The notes: generated by a model not told the origin, from the sequence alone. A stretch of DNA of 64,000 nucleotides from Streptomyces sp. NBC_01446 (GCF_026340095.1 NZ_JAPEPO010000001.1:7150501-7214500); one strand, 5' to 3'; shown: positions 32,921 to 41,979, counted from the first letter of the stretch. Program-made: numbers and translations.

Positions 32921-33831
32921 TGCGCATCATTGGCCACACCCTCGGCACACCGGAGCAGACCCTCCCCGAGGCGCTGGAGCTCTTCGCCGCCGCCGGTCTG
33001 GAGGGAGCGGAGGTCATCTACCAGAACGACTACCGCAGCGGACTGCCGGTCGGGGACGACGCCGCCGCGGCCGAGGCGGCCCGCGTGGCGGACGATCTCG
33101 GCGTACCGGTGGTGGGGCTCGCTCCGTACACCACGGGAATCAACCACGAGGACCCGGCGCAGCGACGGGCCGCGCTCGACGAACTGCGGTCGGCCATCGA
33201 CTGCGCCCATCGCGTGGGCGCCACCCGGATCCGCGTGTACGCGGGTTCCTGGGGAGCGGATCGAACCGATCACGCCGGACACTGGGAGCGCCTGCGCGCG
33301 AGCCTCTCGGAGCTGGCGCCGCTCGCCGCCGACACCGGAGTACGCCTGTGCGTGGAGAACCACTTCGGCACCATGACGCAGTCGGCCAAGGAGACCGCCC
33401 GGCTGATACGCGAGGTCGACTCGCCAGCCGTCCGGGTGCTCTACGACCAGGCGAACCTCACCTTCACGCACGACGAGGCATGGCCGGAAGCACTGCGGGA
33501 GCAGGGCGACCTGATCGGGCACGTCCACGTGAAGGACCTCGTCTTCACCGACCCGGACGCCCCCTTCGTCGCGTCCGAGACGGCCCGGGTGAAGGCGGAC
33601 GAGCGGGCCGTGCGCTCCCGCGTCGTCGGCGACGGCATCGTGCCCTGGGCGGACATCCTGAAAGCGGTCAAGCAGCACGGATACGACGACGTGATCAGCC
33701 TTGAGTACGAATACCGCTGGCACCCGCAGGACCTGCCGGCCCCGGCGGAGGGCTTCGCCCGCTCCGCCCGCGTACTGCGCTCGCTCCTCGACGAGGCCGC
33801 CACCCGCACGCCCGCGGAGGTGTCCCGATGA
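32920..33831 (+). CDS. Sugar phosphate isomerase/epimerase (xylose isomerase-like TIM barrel)
   Basis: A 303-aa protein of the AP_endonuc_2/IolE-like family. Metal ligands are suggested by the Glu of RLCVENHFGT, the Asp of VLYDQANLTF, the His of GHVHVKDLVF and the Glu in ISLEYEYRW. GTG 32920 overlaps the preceding TAG by one base (TAGTG), behind GGAAAGG. It probably isomerises or dehydrates a sugar, polyol or acid. Confidence 0.88.
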   Translation: MRIIGHTLGTPEQTLPEALELFAAAGLEGAEVIYQNDYRSGLPVGDDAAAAEAARVADDLGVPVVGLAPYTTGINHEDPAQRRAALDELRSAIDCAHRVGATRIRVYAGSWGADRTDHAGHWERLRASLSELAPLAADTGVRLCVENHFGTMTQSAKETARLIREVDSPAVRVLYDQANLTFTHDEAWPEALREQGDLIGHVHVKDLVFTDPDAPFVASETARVKADERAVRSRVVGDGIVPWADILKAVKQHGYDDVISLEYEYRWHPQDLPAPAEGFARSARVLRSLLDEAATRTPAEVSR

Positions 33832-34811
33832 GCCCGGCCCCGCTGCGCGTCGGTGTGGTCGGCGCCGGGAACATCGCGCACATCGCGCAGTTGCCCACCT
33901 TGGTGGCGCGGGACGATGTCGTCCTCGATGCCCTGGTGTCCCGGCGAGAGGATCCGTCCGAACTGGTCCGCCGCTGGGGCTTCGCCACTGCCGTCCCGAC
34001 CATCGAGCAGGCCCTCGAACGCGACCTGGACGCGCTGTTCGTCCTGACCCCGAGGTCGGAGCATTTCGCCGGTGTGAGCCGCGCGTTGGAGGCGAACGTC
34101 GACGTCTTCTGCGAAAAGCCCCTCGCGACCGCAACCAGCGACGCGGAGCGGCTCGCCGACCTCGCCGACGAGCGCGAGCGCGTGCTGATGGTCGGGTTCA
34201 ACCGGAGGTTCGCGCCGTCCTACGCAGCCGCTCGTGAGCAATTCGGGGACACCGGCGCCGACTTCTGCGTCGCGCAGAAGAACCGTCGCGGCAGTGAGTA
34301 CCGCGCGACCTTCGAGAACGCCATCCACATGGTGGACCTGCTGCGCTGGTTCTGCCCGGGTGAACCGGTCGATGTCTCGGCCCACGCCGCCGGAGACGAC
34401 CCCTGGCAGGAGGACGGCATCTCCGCCCTGGTCCGGTTCGCCGGTGGTGGCACCGGCGTCCTGACCGCGGCGAGGACCGCCGGCGCGTGGGCGGAAAAGC
34501 TCGACGCCTACGGTGCGGAGCGCTCGGCCGAGGTGGTGGCCCCGGACACGGTGACCCTCACCCGGGACGGCGTGAGCACCGTGCGCTCGATGAGCCCCGA
34601 GGCCTTCGGCTGGGCCACGGCGACGAACACCTTCGGGTTCGCGGCCGCCGTTCACCACTTCCTCGACCGCGTACGAGACCGTGACACACCGCTGACATCG
34701 GGTCGGGAGGCCGCTCGCACACAGGCACTCCTCGATCAGATCCTGCTGGCCGCCGGTCTCCCCGTGAAGGAGCAGGAGGGCCGCACCTGGTCCAGTCACG
34801 CGACGCGCTGA
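33828..34811 (+). CDS. Gfo/Idh/MocA-family oxidoreductase
   Basis: A 327-aa NAD(P)-dependent sugar or inositol-type dehydrogenase. Rossmann motif GVVGAGNIAHIAQL. EKP motif DVFCEKPLATATSD with the catalytic Lys. The C-terminal domain has ENAIHMVDLLRWFCPG, the D-x3-H-like helix. Unlike the family member at 30398 it has a standard glycine motif, so it is probably the active dehydrogenase of the operon. ATGA overlap with the isomerase. Confidence 0.9.
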   Translation: MSPAPLRVGVVGAGNIAHIAQLPTLVARDDVVLDALVSRREDPSELVRRWGFATAVPTIEQALERDLDALFVLTPRSEHFAGVSRALEANVDVFCEKPLATATSDAERLADLADERERVLMVGFNRRFAPSYAAAREQFGDTGADFCVAQKNRRGSEYRATFENAIHMVDLLRWFCPGEPVDVSAHAAGDDPWQEDGISALVRFAGGGTGVLTAARTAGAWAEKLDAYGAERSAEVVAPDTVTLTRDGVSTVRSMSPEAFGWATATNTFGFAAAVHHFLDRVRDRDTPLTSGREAARTQALLDQILLAAGLPVKEQEGRTWSSHATR

Positions 34812-34995
34812 CCCTCCGCGCGAGCCCGACCGGCCCCCTCATCGCGGCCGGCATTCCCCGGCATCGGCCGGCATCAATTTTCGAAGAAGGCTTCCGAAAC
34901 CGCCGACGGCGGCGACCGGAACCCCCTGGTCCGCGGCGCCCAGACCGCCGACTGTTCGCACAGCCCCCATCCCTCACCGTACTGAGGAGCGCTCA

Positions 34996-36423
34996 ATGGC
35001 GAACGCACCAAGAACAGCCTCACCGGAACACCCCTCCGCCACCGGCAACCCGGAAGTCCCGCCCCGCGGAAGGACGTTGAATATCCTGGCGGGCACCATC
35101 GGCCACTTCATCGAGTGGTACGACTGGTACATCTACGGCCTCCTGGCCGCCGTCTTCTCAAGTCAGATCTTTCCCGGCAGCAGCCCGGCAATGTCGCTGA
35201 TCGGCGCCCTGCTGACCTACGCGGTCGGGTTCGTGGTGCGGCCGCTGAGCGGCATCATCATCTCCCCGCTGGCCGACCGCTACGGCCGCCGTGTCGTCAT
35301 GGCCACCACCATCGGCGGCATGGCCGCGGGCAGCCTGATCCTCGCGCTCACCCCGCCGTTCTCCGCCATCGGCTACGCGGCGCCGCTGCTGTTCCTGCTC
35401 GCCCGCGTACTGCAGGGCATCTCGGCCGGCAGCGAGATGCAGAGCGCCATCGCCTACATGGTGGAGAACGGCTCGACCGACCGGCGCGGCCTGTTCGGCT
35501 CGTTGTCGAACATGGCCAGCGGCCTGGCGACGCTGGCCGCCACCGGCATGGGGGCGGTTGTCACCGCGACGCTGAGCACCCATGACCTGGAGACGTGGGG
35601 CTGGCGCATCCCGTTCGCCATCGGTGGCGTCCTCGGCGTGGTGGGTCTGTTGCTGCGCTCGCGCGCCGACGAATCCCCCGAGTTCGAGGCCGCCGTCGAG
35701 GAGTCCGACACCGACAAGAAGCCTGAGACCCTGCGCCTGCGGGAACTGCTGCGCAGGCACCCCAAGGCGCTGCTGCAGACCGCGGCGCTGTCGGCCCCGG
35801 CAGTCGCCTACTACACGTGGGCCACCTTCCTGCCCACCTATGCGCACCTGACCACCGGCCGTGACCTGGACTCCGCCCTGGCCGGGAACGCCATCGGTCT
35901 CGGCCTGCTGGTGATCATCGTGCCGCTGTGCGGCGCCCTGTCCGACCGCATCGGTCGGCGCAAGCCCTTCCCCATCATCGGGGCGATCGGCATGGTGGTG
36001 CTCTTCTATCCGCTGCTGCTGTTGCTGCAGCACCCCGGATTCGGTGTCTACGTGACGGTGACCGTCTCCGGTTGGGTGGTCCTGGCGATCTGGCAGGGGG
36101 TCTACCCGACGATCCAGGCCGAACTGTTCCCCGCTTCCGTCCGAGTGTCCGGCATCGGAGTGGCCCACCAGATCGTCATTGCGGCCCTCGGCGGGACGGC
36201 CCCGCTCATCGCGAGCGCCTTCATCGAGGCGGGACACCCCATGGGCGTAGCGGTCTACATGACGGCCATCGTCCTGCTCTGCCTCATCGTCTACTTCACC
36301 CTCCCCGAGACAGGCAGCGCAGGCACCCACACCACTGCCACCACGCCCCCTGCTGCGGCATCCGACGCCGAGCACAGCACTTCATCCAGGAATCTCACCG
36401 CACCCACGGAGGACACGCCATGA
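34996..36423 (+). CDS. MHS-family MFS transporter
   Basis: A 475-aa proton symporter of the metabolite:H+ symporter group (ShiA/KgtP/ProP-like). Twelve TM segments. Motif A is ADRYGRRVVM. The family start is GHFIEWYDWYIYG, with GISAGSEMQSAIAYM. It imports an organic acid or polyol. It lies 184 bp after the Gfo gene with its own leader, which contains the imperfect palindrome TTTTCGAAG...CTTCCGAAA near 34876-34897, so it may have its own promoter. Confidence 0.9.
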   Translation: MANAPRTASPEHPSATGNPEVPPRGRTLNILAGTIGHFIEWYDWYIYGLLAAVFSSQIFPGSSPAMSLIGALLTYAVGFVVRPLSGIIISPLADRYGRRVVMATTIGGMAAGSLILALTPPFSAIGYAAPLLFLLARVLQGISAGSEMQSAIAYMVENGSTDRRGLFGSLSNMASGLATLAATGMGAVVTATLSTHDLETWGWRIPFAIGGVLGVVGLLLRSRADESPEFEAAVEESDTDKKPETLRLRELLRRHPKALLQTAALSAPAVAYYTWATFLPTYAHLTTGRDLDSALAGNAIGLGLLVIIVPLCGALSDRIGRRKPFPIIGAIGMVVLFYPLLLLLQHPGFGVYVTVTVSGWVVLAIWQGVYPTIQAELFPASVRVSGIGVAHQIVIAALGGTAPLIASAFIEAGHPMGVAVYMTAIVLLCLIVYFTLPETGSAGTHTTATTPPAAASDAEHSTSSRNLTAPTEDTP

Positions 36424-37184
36424 CCGCCCCGTCCCAGATCGCACTGGTCACCGGATCCAGCGGAGGCATCGGAGCCGCCACCGCCGAACGACTGCACGCA
36501 GCGGGCGCGACGGTCATCGGCTGCGACCGCACGGCACCCGACAGCCGCCCGAAGGGGCTCGCGGACTTCCGTGAACTCGACGTCACCGACGAGCAGTCGG
36601 TACGCGACACCGTGACCGGGATCCGGGCGGAGTACGGGGCGATCGACGTCCTGGTGCACGCCGCCGGAATCCTCGGCAACGAGCCGGACCTCCTCACCAC
36701 CCCGAGCTCCGAGTTCGCCCGGGTCATGGCGATCAACGCCACGGGCGCCTTCTCCGTACTGCGCGAAGTCGGCCTCGTGATGAAGGAACAGGGGTCCGGC
36801 TCCATGGTCGCGGTGGCCTCGGTCGCCGCGAAGGAGGCCCGTCGCGCGTACGTGCCGTACAACGCCAGCAAGGCGGCCGTGCTGAACATCTGCTGGTCGC
36901 TGGCTCTGGAACTCGGCCCGGACAACGTGTCGGTCAACTGTGTGTGCCCCGGCCCGGTCAACACCGCCATGTGGGACCAGCTCGCCACCCGCGCCGGCGG
37001 CGGTGCCCCCGAGGGGGACCGTCGCGCCCGCCAGGCCCGGGCCGCGCAGATCCCGATGGGCCGGTTCGCCGAGCCGGAGGAGGTGGCGGCAACCATCGCC
37101 TTCCTCACCGACCCGGCCAACCGTTACCTGACCGGCCTGAGCCTGGATGTCGCCGGCGGCGCCCGGCTGGGAATGGGCAGCTGA
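36420..37184 (+). CDS. Short-chain dehydrogenase/reductase
   Basis: A 254-aa classical SDR. TGSSGGIGAATAER cofactor loop. HAAGILG in place of NNAG. Catalytic Ser in VASVAAKEA and Y-x3-K in YNASKAAVL. The Gly-rich end is LSLDVAGGARLG. It overlaps the transporter stop (ATGA), so transport and oxidation are coupled. Last gene of the sugar operon. Confidence 0.92.
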   Translation: MTAPSQIALVTGSSGGIGAATAERLHAAGATVIGCDRTAPDSRPKGLADFRELDVTDEQSVRDTVTGIRAEYGAIDVLVHAAGILGNEPDLLTTPSSEFARVMAINATGAFSVLREVGLVMKEQGSGSMVAVASVAAKEARRAYVPYNASKAAVLNICWSLALELGPDNVSVNCVCPGPVNTAMWDQLATRAGGGAPEGDRRARQARAAQIPMGRFAEPEEVAATIAFLTDPANRYLTGLSLDVAGGARLGMGS

Positions 37185-37407
37185 GGCACGTTTCCCGGGC
37201 GGTACGCCGGGGGCGGGAGCCGTCGGCCCCGGCAACATGTCACGGACTCCCACTCCGGGCCGGCCAGGTGCTCGACGGTGCTGTGCAGGTAGCAGTGAGC
37301 CTTTGTTTGGTGGTGGGGGCGAGTGCGGGAAGAGGTGAAGCTCCTGACGGTCGCGTGATCGTGGTGAGGCGAGTTCCGCCGATCACGCGTGTTGATCGCA
37401 CCGAGGA
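37185..37407. other. Gap after the SDR
   Basis: No gene is supported. A plus frame (RVIVVRRVPPITRVDRTE) runs to a stop at 37409 and may be a transposon scrap. It abuts the inverted-repeat region. Confidence 0.3.
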
Positions 37408-37602
37408 ATGATCGCGTCCGCCATGTTCGCTGTGCGCAAACGAAGACTGTTCGACATGGTGGCAGGCGAGGTGACCGGCGACGAGAAGGCCGTCTGGTGG
37501 GCCCGCGCCGTCGAGGCGTTCCCGGACTATGCCGACTACCAGAAGAAGACGGACCGGGTGATCCCGGTCTTCGTCCTGGAGCCGGCGGCCGAGGAGCACT
37601 GA
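37408..37602 (+). pseudogene. C-terminal copy of the Ddn-type nitroreductase gene
   Basis: The frame from ATG 37408 has a novel start (IASAMFAVRKRRLF). From 37453 it matches the last 50 or so codons of the gene at 38711-39184 (EVTGDEKAVWWARAVEAFPD, ending EPAAEEH) with one base difference. It lacks the F420-binding core and cannot be an active enzyme. Confidence 0.8.
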
Positions 37603-37773
37603 CACGGCACGGCTGGCTCATATCCGAAGAGGGACCATGGCGCTCGCAGCGCCAGGTCCGCGTACGCACACGTGAGCTCAAGAGCGATCGTGCTAAGGGG
37701 GCACCACATGCCACCCCATGACAGCCTGTGCAGGTCAGAGGATTGCGGTGGCATGTTGAGGGTCAACCCCTGC
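37453..37773 (+). repeat. 321-bp inverted repeat, left arm
   Basis: The reverse complement of 38540-38860 with one mismatch (37465 against 38848). The 766-bp spacer holds the small gene at 37763-38053 and a terminator. The right arm lies in the intact nitroreductase gene, so the left arm is the secondary copy. Confidence 0.95.
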
Positions 37774-38053
37774 GATGACATCGAGGACTATTTGCGCTAT
37801 CACACGCGCCGCGAACACCGGCGTCACTATCCCGAGCTTCGTCAGCATGGTCCGGGCCACCGCCGCGCCGGTCGATGAGCGAGGTCCGCACGACGTCAAT
37901 CTCGTCCCACTCCTGCAGCCCGGCTTCCTGCATGAACGCCACCACGTCCCGCACCGTGAATGCGCGACCGAGGATCGAGCCGTCAACGCGCAGACGCCGG
38001 CCGCCGTTCTCGTCGGGCGGATAGATCACTACCGGTCTCTCGGACGTCGCCAT
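37763..38053 (-). CDS. Small conserved hypothetical protein, altered C-terminus
   Basis: A 96-aa frame from ATG 38053. The part PVVIYPPDENGGRRLRVDGS then LGRAFTVRDVVAFMQEAGLQ and WDEIDV looks like a short actinobacterial conserved protein of about 65-70 aa. After RRGGGP the sequence changes character and the frame stops inside the left arm of the inverted repeat, so the C-terminus appears to be replaced. Function unknown. Confidence 0.5.
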   Translation of the reverse strand: MATSERPVVIYPPDENGGRRLRVDGSILGRAFTVRDVVAFMQEAGLQEWDEIDVVRTSLIDRRGGGPDHADEARDSDAGVRGACDSANSPRCHRRG

Positions 38054-38377
38054 GAGATCAGCTTGGCGGCGGGCTCCACGAACGGAACGCTGACCACGCC
38101 CAGCCGGTGTGAGAGGGCGGTTCGCGAGTTGATTTCCGTCGCCAGGCGGGGTTGGTGGCAGGGCTCTGACTGCGCGGCAAGTGGATCGGGGGGGCATCGC
38201 CCGCAAGGGCGTCGAGTCCAGCGAACGCTGAGGGCGACGCCGCTGGGTCATCGAGCGGGCGATGTGAGCCACGAGGCGCTTGGCCTCGCCCCCGGCGTCA
38301 CGGACCAGCCCCCGAGGCGCCAAGCTGCTGAAGTCCGTCCCGGGCTCCAGCCGGCGTCAGGCGTGACGAAAGAGGCC

Positions 38378-38409
38378 GAGGGCCGCACAGCGCGCGCTGT
38401 GCGGCCCTC
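38378..38409. terminator. Perfect 16+16 bp palindromic terminator
   Basis: GAGGGCCGCACAGCGC is followed directly by its reverse complement. It lies in the spacer of the inverted repeat, downstream of nothing obvious on the plus strand and before the right arm. It probably ends transcription of a lost gene. Confidence 0.7.
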
Positions 38410-38539
38410 ATGCGGGCCGACGGGCACGCACGGCGCAGCGTTCAAAACCTTCGTGCCACCTATAAAAGCCCAGGTTGCAGGACCCACGCAGCGCGCCACT
38501 GTGTGGCCACCGCGCGCCCGGACGACTTCGGGGTCGTTG

Positions 38540-38860
38540 GCAGGGGTTGACCCTCAACATGCCACCGCAATCCTCTGACCTGCACAGGCTGTCATGGGGT
38601 GGCATGTGGTGCCCCCTTAGCACGATCGCTCTTGAGCTCACGTGTGCGTACGCGGACCTGGCGCTGCGAGCGCCATGGTCCCTCTTCGGATATGAGCCAG
38701 CCGTGCCGTGTCAGTGCTCCTCGGCCGCCGGCTCCAGGACGAAGACCGGGATCACCCGGTCCGTCTTCTTCTGGTAGTCGGCATAGTCCGGGAACGCCTC
38801 GACGGCGCGGGCCCACCAGACGGCCTTCTCGTCGCCGGTCACCTCGCGTGCCACCATGTC
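38540..38860 (-). repeat. 321-bp inverted repeat, right arm
   Basis: Pairs with 37453-37773. It covers the last ~50 codons and 171 bp downstream of the nitroreductase gene. Confidence 0.95.
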
Positions 38861-39184
38861 CTGGCGCACCGGGCCGTCCTGAAGCTCCACCCGGGGGTCG
38901 GCCACCACGTTGTGGTACCAGACCGGGTGCTTGGGAGCTCCTCCCAAGGAGGCGACGACGGCGTAGGAGCCGTCGTGCTCCACCCGCATGACCGGGGACT
39001 TGCGGATCTTGCCGCTCTTTGCGCCCAGGGTGGTCAGGATGACGACAGGCAGGTCCCGCCCCGCCTCCGGACCCATCAGCTCGTTCAGCGTCGTGCCTTC
39101 CGTGCCACCGGAGCCTTCGTACAGCTCCACCTGGTCACGTACCAACTGCATCGCGCTCGGCTCGTACTCGCCCTTAAGTGGCAT
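38711..39184 (-). CDS. Deazaflavin (F420)-dependent nitroreductase family protein
   Basis: A 157-aa split-barrel protein of the Ddn family. VILTTLGAKSGKIRKSPVMR is the conserved F420-phosphate-binding stretch. ASLGGAPKHPVWYHNVVADP and EVTGDEKAVWWARAVEAFP are both family blocks. ATG 39184 has GGAG nine bases upstream; ATG 39199 would be 5 codons longer but lacks a site. It is likely to reduce nitro or enone compounds with F420H2. Divergent from the TetR at 39405, which probably regulates it. Confidence 0.9.
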   Translation of the reverse strand: MPLKGEYEPSAMQLVRDQVELYEGSGGTEGTTLNELMGPEAGRDLPVVILTTLGAKSGKIRKSPVMRVEHDGSYAVVASLGGAPKHPVWYHNVVADPRVELQDGPVRQDMVAREVTGDEKAVWWARAVEAFPDYADYQKKTDRVIPVFVLEPAAEEH

Positions 39185-39404
39185 GTCACCCATCTCCATA
39201 CTGTCGAAGAGTCTTCGTTCGCACTGGTCTCGCCGTCAGCCAGGTCGGCAAAAGCTCAGTGGTGCGGAGCGATCCTTTACCCGTGCCACTAGCGTATCGA
39301 ATACATCCAGACCTGCAACATTGGAGAATCACTTAATGAGGTAACCGTAGCGTTCACGTATCCTCTACAAGGGAGCCGGGTAGCGAACCAGACAGGAGAC
39401 AGAC

Positions 39405-39983
39405 ATGGGCCGAGCACTGCGGGCAGATGCCGAGCGCAGTGTGCGCGCGATTCTGGAGGCGGCCGAGCGGGTCCTCGCCCAGGACGCCGGCGCGTCCATG
39501 GAGCAGATCGCCGAGGCGGCGGGGCTGACGCGGATCACCGTCCACCGCCGGTTCGCGAACCGGCAAGCGCTACTGGAGGCGCTCGCGGTCTCCGCGAAGC
39601 AGCAGATCATCGACGCGATCGAGGAAGCCCGGCCCGGCTCCGCCCCCGCGCTCGTGGCGCTGTTCCGAGTGACCGCGAACGTACTGCGGGTCAAGAACAC
39701 CTGGCGCTTCACCCTCAGCCACGCCACGGCCCACACCCCCGCCGCGATCGCCCTCTGGGTCGAGATCGACGCGCACACCATGGAACTCCTGGCCCGTGCG
39801 CGGGGAGAGGGGCTGCTCGCTCCGAACGCGGACCTGGAGTGGACGCGGCAGGTGTACTACGCCCTCCTCGGTGAAGCCCTTGACAGACCCGGCGCCGATC
39901 AGGAGCCAGCAGCGCAGGACCCGGACGCACTGGCCACGCTCGTCATCGACACCCTGCTGCATGGCGCAGGACCGCGAGGCTGA
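39405..39983 (+). CDS. TetR-family regulator
   Basis: A 192-aa protein. The HTH is SMEQIAEAAGLTRITVHRRF. An all-helical ligand domain follows, ending DTLLHGAGPRG. Strong AGGAGAC before ATG 39405. It is divergent from the Ddn-type nitroreductase across 220 bp, the usual layout for a local repressor and its target. Its last bases run directly into the enolase remnant, which marks a deletion endpoint just after its stop codon. Confidence 0.9.
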   Translation: MGRALRADAERSVRAILEAAERVLAQDAGASMEQIAEAAGLTRITVHRRFANRQALLEALAVSAKQQIIDAIEEARPGSAPALVALFRVTANVLRVKNTWRFTLSHATAHTPAAIALWVEIDAHTMELLARARGEGLLAPNADLEWTRQVYYALLGEALDRPGADQEPAAQDPDALATLVIDTLLHGAGPRG

Positions 39984-40936
39984 GTCACGGCTGCTCGGCG
40001 CAGGCCGCCGACGCCCGGCGCATCCCCTTGTACGAAGCCGTCGCTGAAGCCGGTGCCGCCCCTCAGCTCCCGCTTCCCATGGTCAACATCATCTCGGGCG
40101 GTGCGCACGCGGGACGCTCCATCGACGTGCAGGACTTTCTCGCCGTCCCCCTGGCCGCCACGACGTTCACCGAAGCCATCGAATGGGCCTCCCGCGTACG
40201 CGCCGGAACAGCCGAGGTCCTCGCCGGCCGCGGACTCCCGGTGGCCCTGGTCGCGGACGAAGGCGGCCTCGGTCCCCTTCTGCCCAGCAACCGCACAGCG
40301 CTCGACGTTCTGATCGAGGGCGTCGAACGAGCTGGGCTGCGCCCTGGCCATGACATCGGCATCGCCATCGACATCGCAGCCACCCAGTTCCAGCAGGCCG
40401 ACGGCGGCTACCGCCTCGCCGCCGAGGACAGGGAGCTCACCCCGGACGAACTGGTGGAGGAACTGGCCGACTGGTGCGCCCATTACCCCATCGTCTCGCT
40501 GGAGGACGCCCTGGGCGAGGACGACTGGGAGGGCTGGAACCTCGCGACGAAGCGTCTGGCCGGCCGGCAACTGCTGGGCGACGACCTCTTCGTCACCGAC
40601 CTGGCCCGCCTCGATCGCGGCATCACCCAGGGCGTCGCCAACGCCGTACTGGTCAAGCCGAACCAGACCGGCACCCTCGACTCGGCGCGCGGCGTCGTCG
40701 CCCGCGCCCACGCCGCGGGGTACGGCACGGTCCTGTCCGCCCGGTCCGGGGAGACCGAGGACGACTGGCTCGCGGATGTGGCCGTCGGCTAGCGCACCGG
40801 GCAGATCAAGGTCGGCTCGACCACACGCTCCGAGCGCACCGCGAAGTGGAACCGCCTGCTGCGCATCGAGGCGGAGTTGGGTTCCCTCGCGGAATACGCC
40901 GGAGCGGAGGCGCTCGCCTCGGCCAGGGGCTGCTGA
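39983..40936 (+). pseudogene. Enolase gene, 5'-truncated with an in-frame stop
   Basis: From SAQAADARRIPLYE onward the frame follows enolase: PMVNIISGGAHAGRSIDVQD, VADEGGLGP, LVEELADWCAHYPIVSLEDA, LVKPNQTGTLDSA. At 40790-40792 a TAG interrupts before RTGQIKVGSTTRSERTAKWN, and the true end RGC stops at 40936. The first ~120 residues are absent. The usual SHRSGETED reads SARSGETED. It is a non-functional extra enolase; the housekeeping copy must be elsewhere. Confidence 0.85.
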
Positions 40937-40966
40937 CTGAAGGCGAGCGATTCCGGTCGCACGTTC

Positions 40967-41150
40967 TCGAAGAGGGCGGTGGACAGCTCCAACCGGGGGA
41001 GCCATCGTCGGCGGTCGAGTGGTTTCACCTGGACGCGGGCCCAGAAGGACTCCACCATCGCGGTGTCCACGCTGTCGCCGATCGCCATGCTCGGCGCGTT
41101 GGTGGCCAACTCCGCGGTTGTTGCGGCATCGATGAACCAGCCGATCACAC
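40967..41150 (-). pseudogene. IS3-family OrfB scrap with internal deletion
   Basis: The minus frame reads GWFIDAATTAELATNA then SMAIGDSVDTAMVESFWARV and PLDRRRWLPRLELSTALFEN. These are the middle and end of an IS3 integrase domain, with the block between the second Asp and the DNAMVESFW region deleted. It is a different IS3 group from the element at 13664. Confidence 0.65.
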
Positions 41151-41157
41151 GGCTACC

Positions 41158-41201
41158 GGTGGTTCGTCAACCCCCGCTTCCGCTGGGATTGACGAACCAC
41201 C
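41158..41201. repeat. 13-bp inverted repeat, hairpin
   Basis: GGTGGTTCGTCAA at 41158-41170 pairs with TTGACGAACCACC at 41189-41201 across 18 nt. It sits at the edge of the IS3 scrap; a terminator or an IS end are both possible. Confidence 0.6.
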
Positions 41202-41435
41202 GATAGGCGTCGCCCACCCCTGCATTGGCTAGTCAGCGCGCCTACGAGGGGCGTGTCGACGGCTACGCTGACAGTTGTCTTAACGGAGTTTCGCGGATAC
41301 CAACAAGGACAATGCTCGTCGGCAGGTTCGGTTGTCGTTCCTTGCTTGATGCGGGTGCCGACTGTAGGTCTGAAGTCCGGCCGTACCAAACGAGTCTGGC
41401 TGGCGCTCTGGAGTCCGCCCGCAGCTGATATCGAG
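41202..41435. other. Gap without a gene
   Basis: About 230 bp with slightly lower GC than the surroundings. Possibly the residue of a mobile element. No frame is supported. Confidence 0.3.
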
Positions 41436-41597
41436 CTAAACGCTGAACGATGGAGGCGTAGACGGGGTGCTGCTGTGTGTCCACGTCACCGACATGTGCC
41501 CACTCGGATCCTCATCCTCATTCTCATTCTCAGGCAGTGGGTCGGTCAGGTCGCTCAGGTCGCTCGGGGCGTCGTCGGAATCATCACGGTCACCCAT
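41436..41597 (-). CDS. Small acidic peptide with Ser/Thr/Pro-rich C-terminus
   Basis: A 53-aa frame from ATG 41597, behind a near-perfect AAGGAGGGAGAC. Residues 1-33 are very acidic (GDRDDSDDAPSDLSDLTDPL, then ENENEDEDPSG). The tail is MSVTWTHSSTPSTPPSFSV. It contains no Cys. An acidic leader joined to an S/T-rich core after G-H-M resembles RiPP precursors in layout, but no RiPP enzyme is nearby. Tandem TCCTCA/TTCTCA repeats encode the acidic run. It lies 383 bp downstream of StyA2B on the same strand and could share its transcript. Function unknown. Confidence 0.45.
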   Translation of the reverse strand: MGDRDDSDDAPSDLSDLTDPLPENENEDEDPSGHMSVTWTHSSTPSTPPSFSV

Positions 41598-41979
41598 GTC
41601 TCCCTCCTTCGGGTCGGCGTCGAGGGCGTGCGTCTCACCTGGGCGTGCTGCTCGGGGCCGCCACGGCAGCGGCCGGTCCCGGGGAGGCGGGAACCGGCGT
41701 GCCGACGGCCGCCAGGCGGGGTCCGTCACGCCTGCGCACGGAGGTAAGCCGCCGCCGTGGTAAAGGTCAGAGCCGGGTGAGAACCGCCGGTCAGGATGTT
41801 CACGTTTTCAGCGGCGGTGCGGGGCTGGGGTTCCGTGGTCGCGGACCACCCTCGCCGAGCTGCCCCCGCCTCTTCGACACCTGCCAGGTGCACGGCCGGC
41901 AGTCGGCGGCCTGAACCGCGACAGGCCGGCGGACGGACAGACGGACATGGCCCTGGGCGCCGCAGTTCCGCTTACGCGT
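41598..41979. other. Gap between the peptide gene and StyA2B
   Basis: About 380 bp. No frame with a ribosome binding site is seen on either strand. It may carry the StyA2B transcript end or the peptide gene's own promoter. Confidence 0.35.

Noticed and set aside
38200..38540. Possible tRNA or attachment site near the inverted repeat
   Set aside because: No cloverleaf could be drawn; the only strong structure is the 16+16 palindrome at 38378-38409.
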